A stretch of 33,996 nt of DNA from Methyloceanibacter sp. (GTDB lineage: Bacteria > Pseudomonadota > Alphaproteobacteria > Rhizobiales > Methyloligellaceae), in contig JASJEH010000042.1 of assembly GCA_030064755.1 (NCBI GenBank), forward strand, positions 1 to 33,996, in the 5' to 3' direction. A program made the position numbers and the translations under genes. Positions 32,208-33,996 of the stretch are shown here, piece after piece (the first letter of the stretch is position 1; each line of letters starts with the position of its first letter). The notes under the pieces were generated by a model that was given only the letters and a program-made list of their open reading frames with translations, had not been told where the DNA came from and searched no databases.

Positions 32208-33996
32208 TCAGCTCTCCTTCTTTTTTGAGCTGACGATTTGGCCGTCCTTCAGGGGCACGTCCATGGGGCCTTCAGGCACGGGCTCCGGCTCGGCGCGTGT
32301 CTCGACGCGCGATATCTGAGCCAGTGAGAGCATGACGACGCCGACCACAGCGAGGAACACGCCGAGATCGAAAGCCATCGCTGAGGCCACTTCAAACTCC
32401 CCGACCAGCGGAAGCTCAACATATGTGTAGGTGCTGGTGAGGAACGGCCAGCCGAACACCAACGACACGACACCGGTAAGGCCGGCGATCAGTACGCCCG
32501 CGCCGATGAGCACATGGCTATCTAGGCGCATGCGTTCCGCCGCCCACGTGTAGCCGCTGGCGATGTACTGCATGATGAGCGCAATCGCGACCACCAAGCC
32601 GGCGACGAAGCCGCCGCCGGGTTCGTTGTGGCCTCGCAAAAAGACGAAGGCGGCGACGACAAGCACGAGCGGAAAGAGGACGCGTGTGGCGACAACCAGC
32701 ATCATTGGGTGCGCATTCACGCTCTGCTCCCGGTCGCTCCGGATCGAGGCGAGCGTTCGCGCAGCCGCTCCTCTCAGGGCGTTGTCGAGCAGTGCGAATA
32801 TCGTGATGGCCGCGATGCCAAGAACGATGATCTCGCCATACGTATCGAAGCCACGGAAGTCGACGAGGATGACGTTGACGACGTTGGTTCCGCCGCCGCC
32901 AGGTTTGGACTCAGCGAGGTGGTAATCCGAGATGGACTGGAAGTCGCGGGTCATGATCGCGTAGGCAAGAGCCGCGACGCCGAATCCCACAGCCGCGGCA
33001 ACCAAGCCGCGGGCAAAGCGCCCGCCAGTGCTCGTTTCTTGGGGCGATGTTTGCGGGACTAGATTGAGCGCGAGCAGCAACAGGATCGTCGTGACGATGT
33101 CGACTGAGATCTGCGTCAGGGATAGGTCGGGTGCTGAGAACTGCAGGAAAAACAATGCGGCGATCAAGCCGACGCCACTGGTGAGGATCAATGACAGCAG
33201 CCTGTTCTGGTGCCAGAACAGCAAGGAGATGCACAAAGCGGCGAGCACAAGCCACGCTGCAGTTGCGGGGAAGCTGCCTGGAATGACCGGCCGCGTTCCT
33301 GATCCATATGGAGCATCGAAGAAAGCCGCCGCCCCGACTATAAGGATCGTCACCAGAATGATGCCGGCGTATCGCGAGAAAGAACCGTTATGCGTGGCGT
33401 CAATGAACCCGCGTGCCCCGCGTACAAGGCCGGAGATCGTCGCGTCAAAGACGCTCTTCGCGTCCATGCCGGCGAAGACAAGCCTCAGCTGATTGGCGGC
33501 GTTGTAGTTCCAGAACAGAAGTGCTCCGCCGACAAGTGCAATGACGCTCATGAGAAGAGCCGGCGTGAAGCCATGCCAGAGTGCGAGATAGTATTTGGGC
33601 AACGGTTCACCGACGACCGCAAGCGCTGTGCGCTCGACGATGGCGCCCGCCGTTTGTGAAGGGAAGATGCCAATCACGATGACAAGCACGGCCAGGATGG
33701 CCACAGGCAGCCACATGCCAAAGGGTGGGTCGTGGGGTTTCTTCGGATAGTCGTCGCGGACGGGGCCGAGGAACGTGCTGATCGCAAGGCGATAGGAATA
33801 GGCGGCCGAGATTAGCGAGGCGAGCGTTACCAAGAAGGGAATGACCCAGGGGTGTCCGCCAATCGCGGTGTGCGAGGCCTCTTCAAGCATCATCTCTTTG
33901 GAGAGGAACCCATTGAAGAATGGGATGCCGGCCATCGAGGCCGCGGCGACGAAGGTCAGCGTTGCCGTGATAGGCATCAGCGTCATCAGGCCACCA
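32208..33996 (-). CDS. mrpA: Multisubunit cation/proton antiporter fused subunits A and B (5' end beyond the window)
   Basis: About 595 C-terminal residues of a larger protein; the frame remains open at the right edge (GGL before the first visible Met), so the N-terminal NuoL-like half is missing. The visible part starts in the MrpA core (MAGIPFFNGFLSKEMMLEE), continues through further spans and the MbhD/DUF4040 region (FSAPDLSLTQISVDIVTTILLLLAL), and ends with a fused MrpB domain of about 165 residues (MLVVATRVLFPLVLV, then FLRGHNEPGGGFVAGLV). The A-B fusion is the usual form in alphaproteobacterial pha/mrp systems. The complex exchanges Na+ or K+ for protons; the sequence does not settle which. 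It should be first in the operon AB-C-D-E-F-G. Confidence 0.95.
   Translation of the reverse strand, partial: GGLMTLMPITATLTFVAAASMAGIPFFNGFLSKEMMLEEASHTAIGGHPWVIPFLVTLASLISAAYSYRLAISTFLGPVRDDYPKKPHDPPFGMWLPVAILAVLVIVIGIFPSQTAGAIVERTALAVVGEPLPKYYLALWHGFTPALLMSVIALVGGALLFWNYNAANQLRLVFAGMDAKSVFDATISGLVRGARGFIDATHNGSFSRYAGIILVTILIVGAAAFFDAPYGSGTRPVIPGSFPATAAWLVLAALCISLLFWHQNRLLSLILTSGVGLIAALFFLQFSAPDLSLTQISVDIVTTILLLLALNLVPQTSPQETSTGGRFARGLVAAAVGFGVAALAYAIMTRDFQSISDYHLAESKPGGGGTNVVNVILVDFRGFDTYGEIIVLGIAAITIFALLDNALRGAAARTLASIRSDREQSVNAHPMMLVVATRVLFPLVLVVAAFVFLRGHNEPGGGFVAGLVVAIALIMQYIASGYTWAAERMRLDSHVLIGAGVLIAGLTGVVSLVFGWPFLTSTYTYVELPLVGEFEVASAMAFDLGVFLAVVGVVMLSLAQISRVETRAEPEPVPEGPMDVPLKDGQIVSSKKKES

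Noticed and set aside
1-33996. CRISPR array, insertion sequence, transposase or complete prophage
   Set aside because: No regularly spaced direct repeats other than the 18-bp tandem repeat, no transposase or integrase ORF, and only one holin-like gene were seen.

Overview
The window reads as ordinary chromosome of a GC-rich alphaproteobacterium, most likely of the order Hyphomicrobiales. This rests on gene order (purN-purM divergent from DUF2066 / CDP-alcohol phosphatidyltransferase / hdaA / ppk / ppx, then rnd and aspS; NnrU / panB / TPR protein / der), on HdaA, and on a fused MrpA-MrpB subunit. A convincing lanmodulin (lanM) homologue suggests a methylotroph that uses lanthanide-dependent methanol dehydrogenase, such as a relative of Hyphomicrobium or Methyloceanibacter. 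The genus is inference; no methanol oxidation gene lies in the window.

Layout. 1-6.4 kb: tail of a probable methyltransferase, a secreted L,D-transpeptidase-like protein, NnrU, an 18-bp tandem repeat, panB, a TPR membrane protein, der, holC and a DUF3147 protein. 6.5-10.5 kb: ndk, a cytochrome P450 and the translationally coupled purM-purN pair on the minus strand. 10.6-21.9 kb: a long plus-strand housekeeping block (DUF2066, PgsA-like enzyme, hdaA, ppk, ppx, then cbpA-cbpM-DUF2905), convergent rnd, and aspS with the sequence signature of a non-discriminating enzyme. 22.1-23.2 kb: a ceramidase-family membrane protein with a long acidic tail. 23.3-25.3 kb: tRNA-Leu(TAA), then a gene-poor accessory stretch (44-aa membrane peptide, Cys-motif ORF, SAM methyltransferase) that ends in a degenerate copy of the tRNA 3' end, which looks like the scar of a small island. 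25.4-29.0 kb: an SMP-30/gluconolactonase protein, then small minus-strand genes: lanmodulin, a secreted SH3-like protein, a secreted GX3-repeat protein, a holin-like membrane protein and an IsdG-type heme monooxygenase. 29.1-33.996 kb: the minus-strand mrp operon (AB-C-D-E-F-G) for a multisubunit cation/proton antiporter, cut by the window end inside mrpA.

How the genes work together. Polyphosphate synthesis and breakdown (ppk, ppx) sit together. purM and purN encode separate steps of purine synthesis. hdaA restrains DnaA and may use the clamp, while holC belongs to the replicase clamp loader. cbpA and cbpM form a co-chaperone and regulator pair. The Mrp operon supplies pH and cation homeostasis. 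The least explained part is the group of small exported proteins around lanM (26.4-28.0 kb); whether they share lanmodulin's lanthanide context is open.
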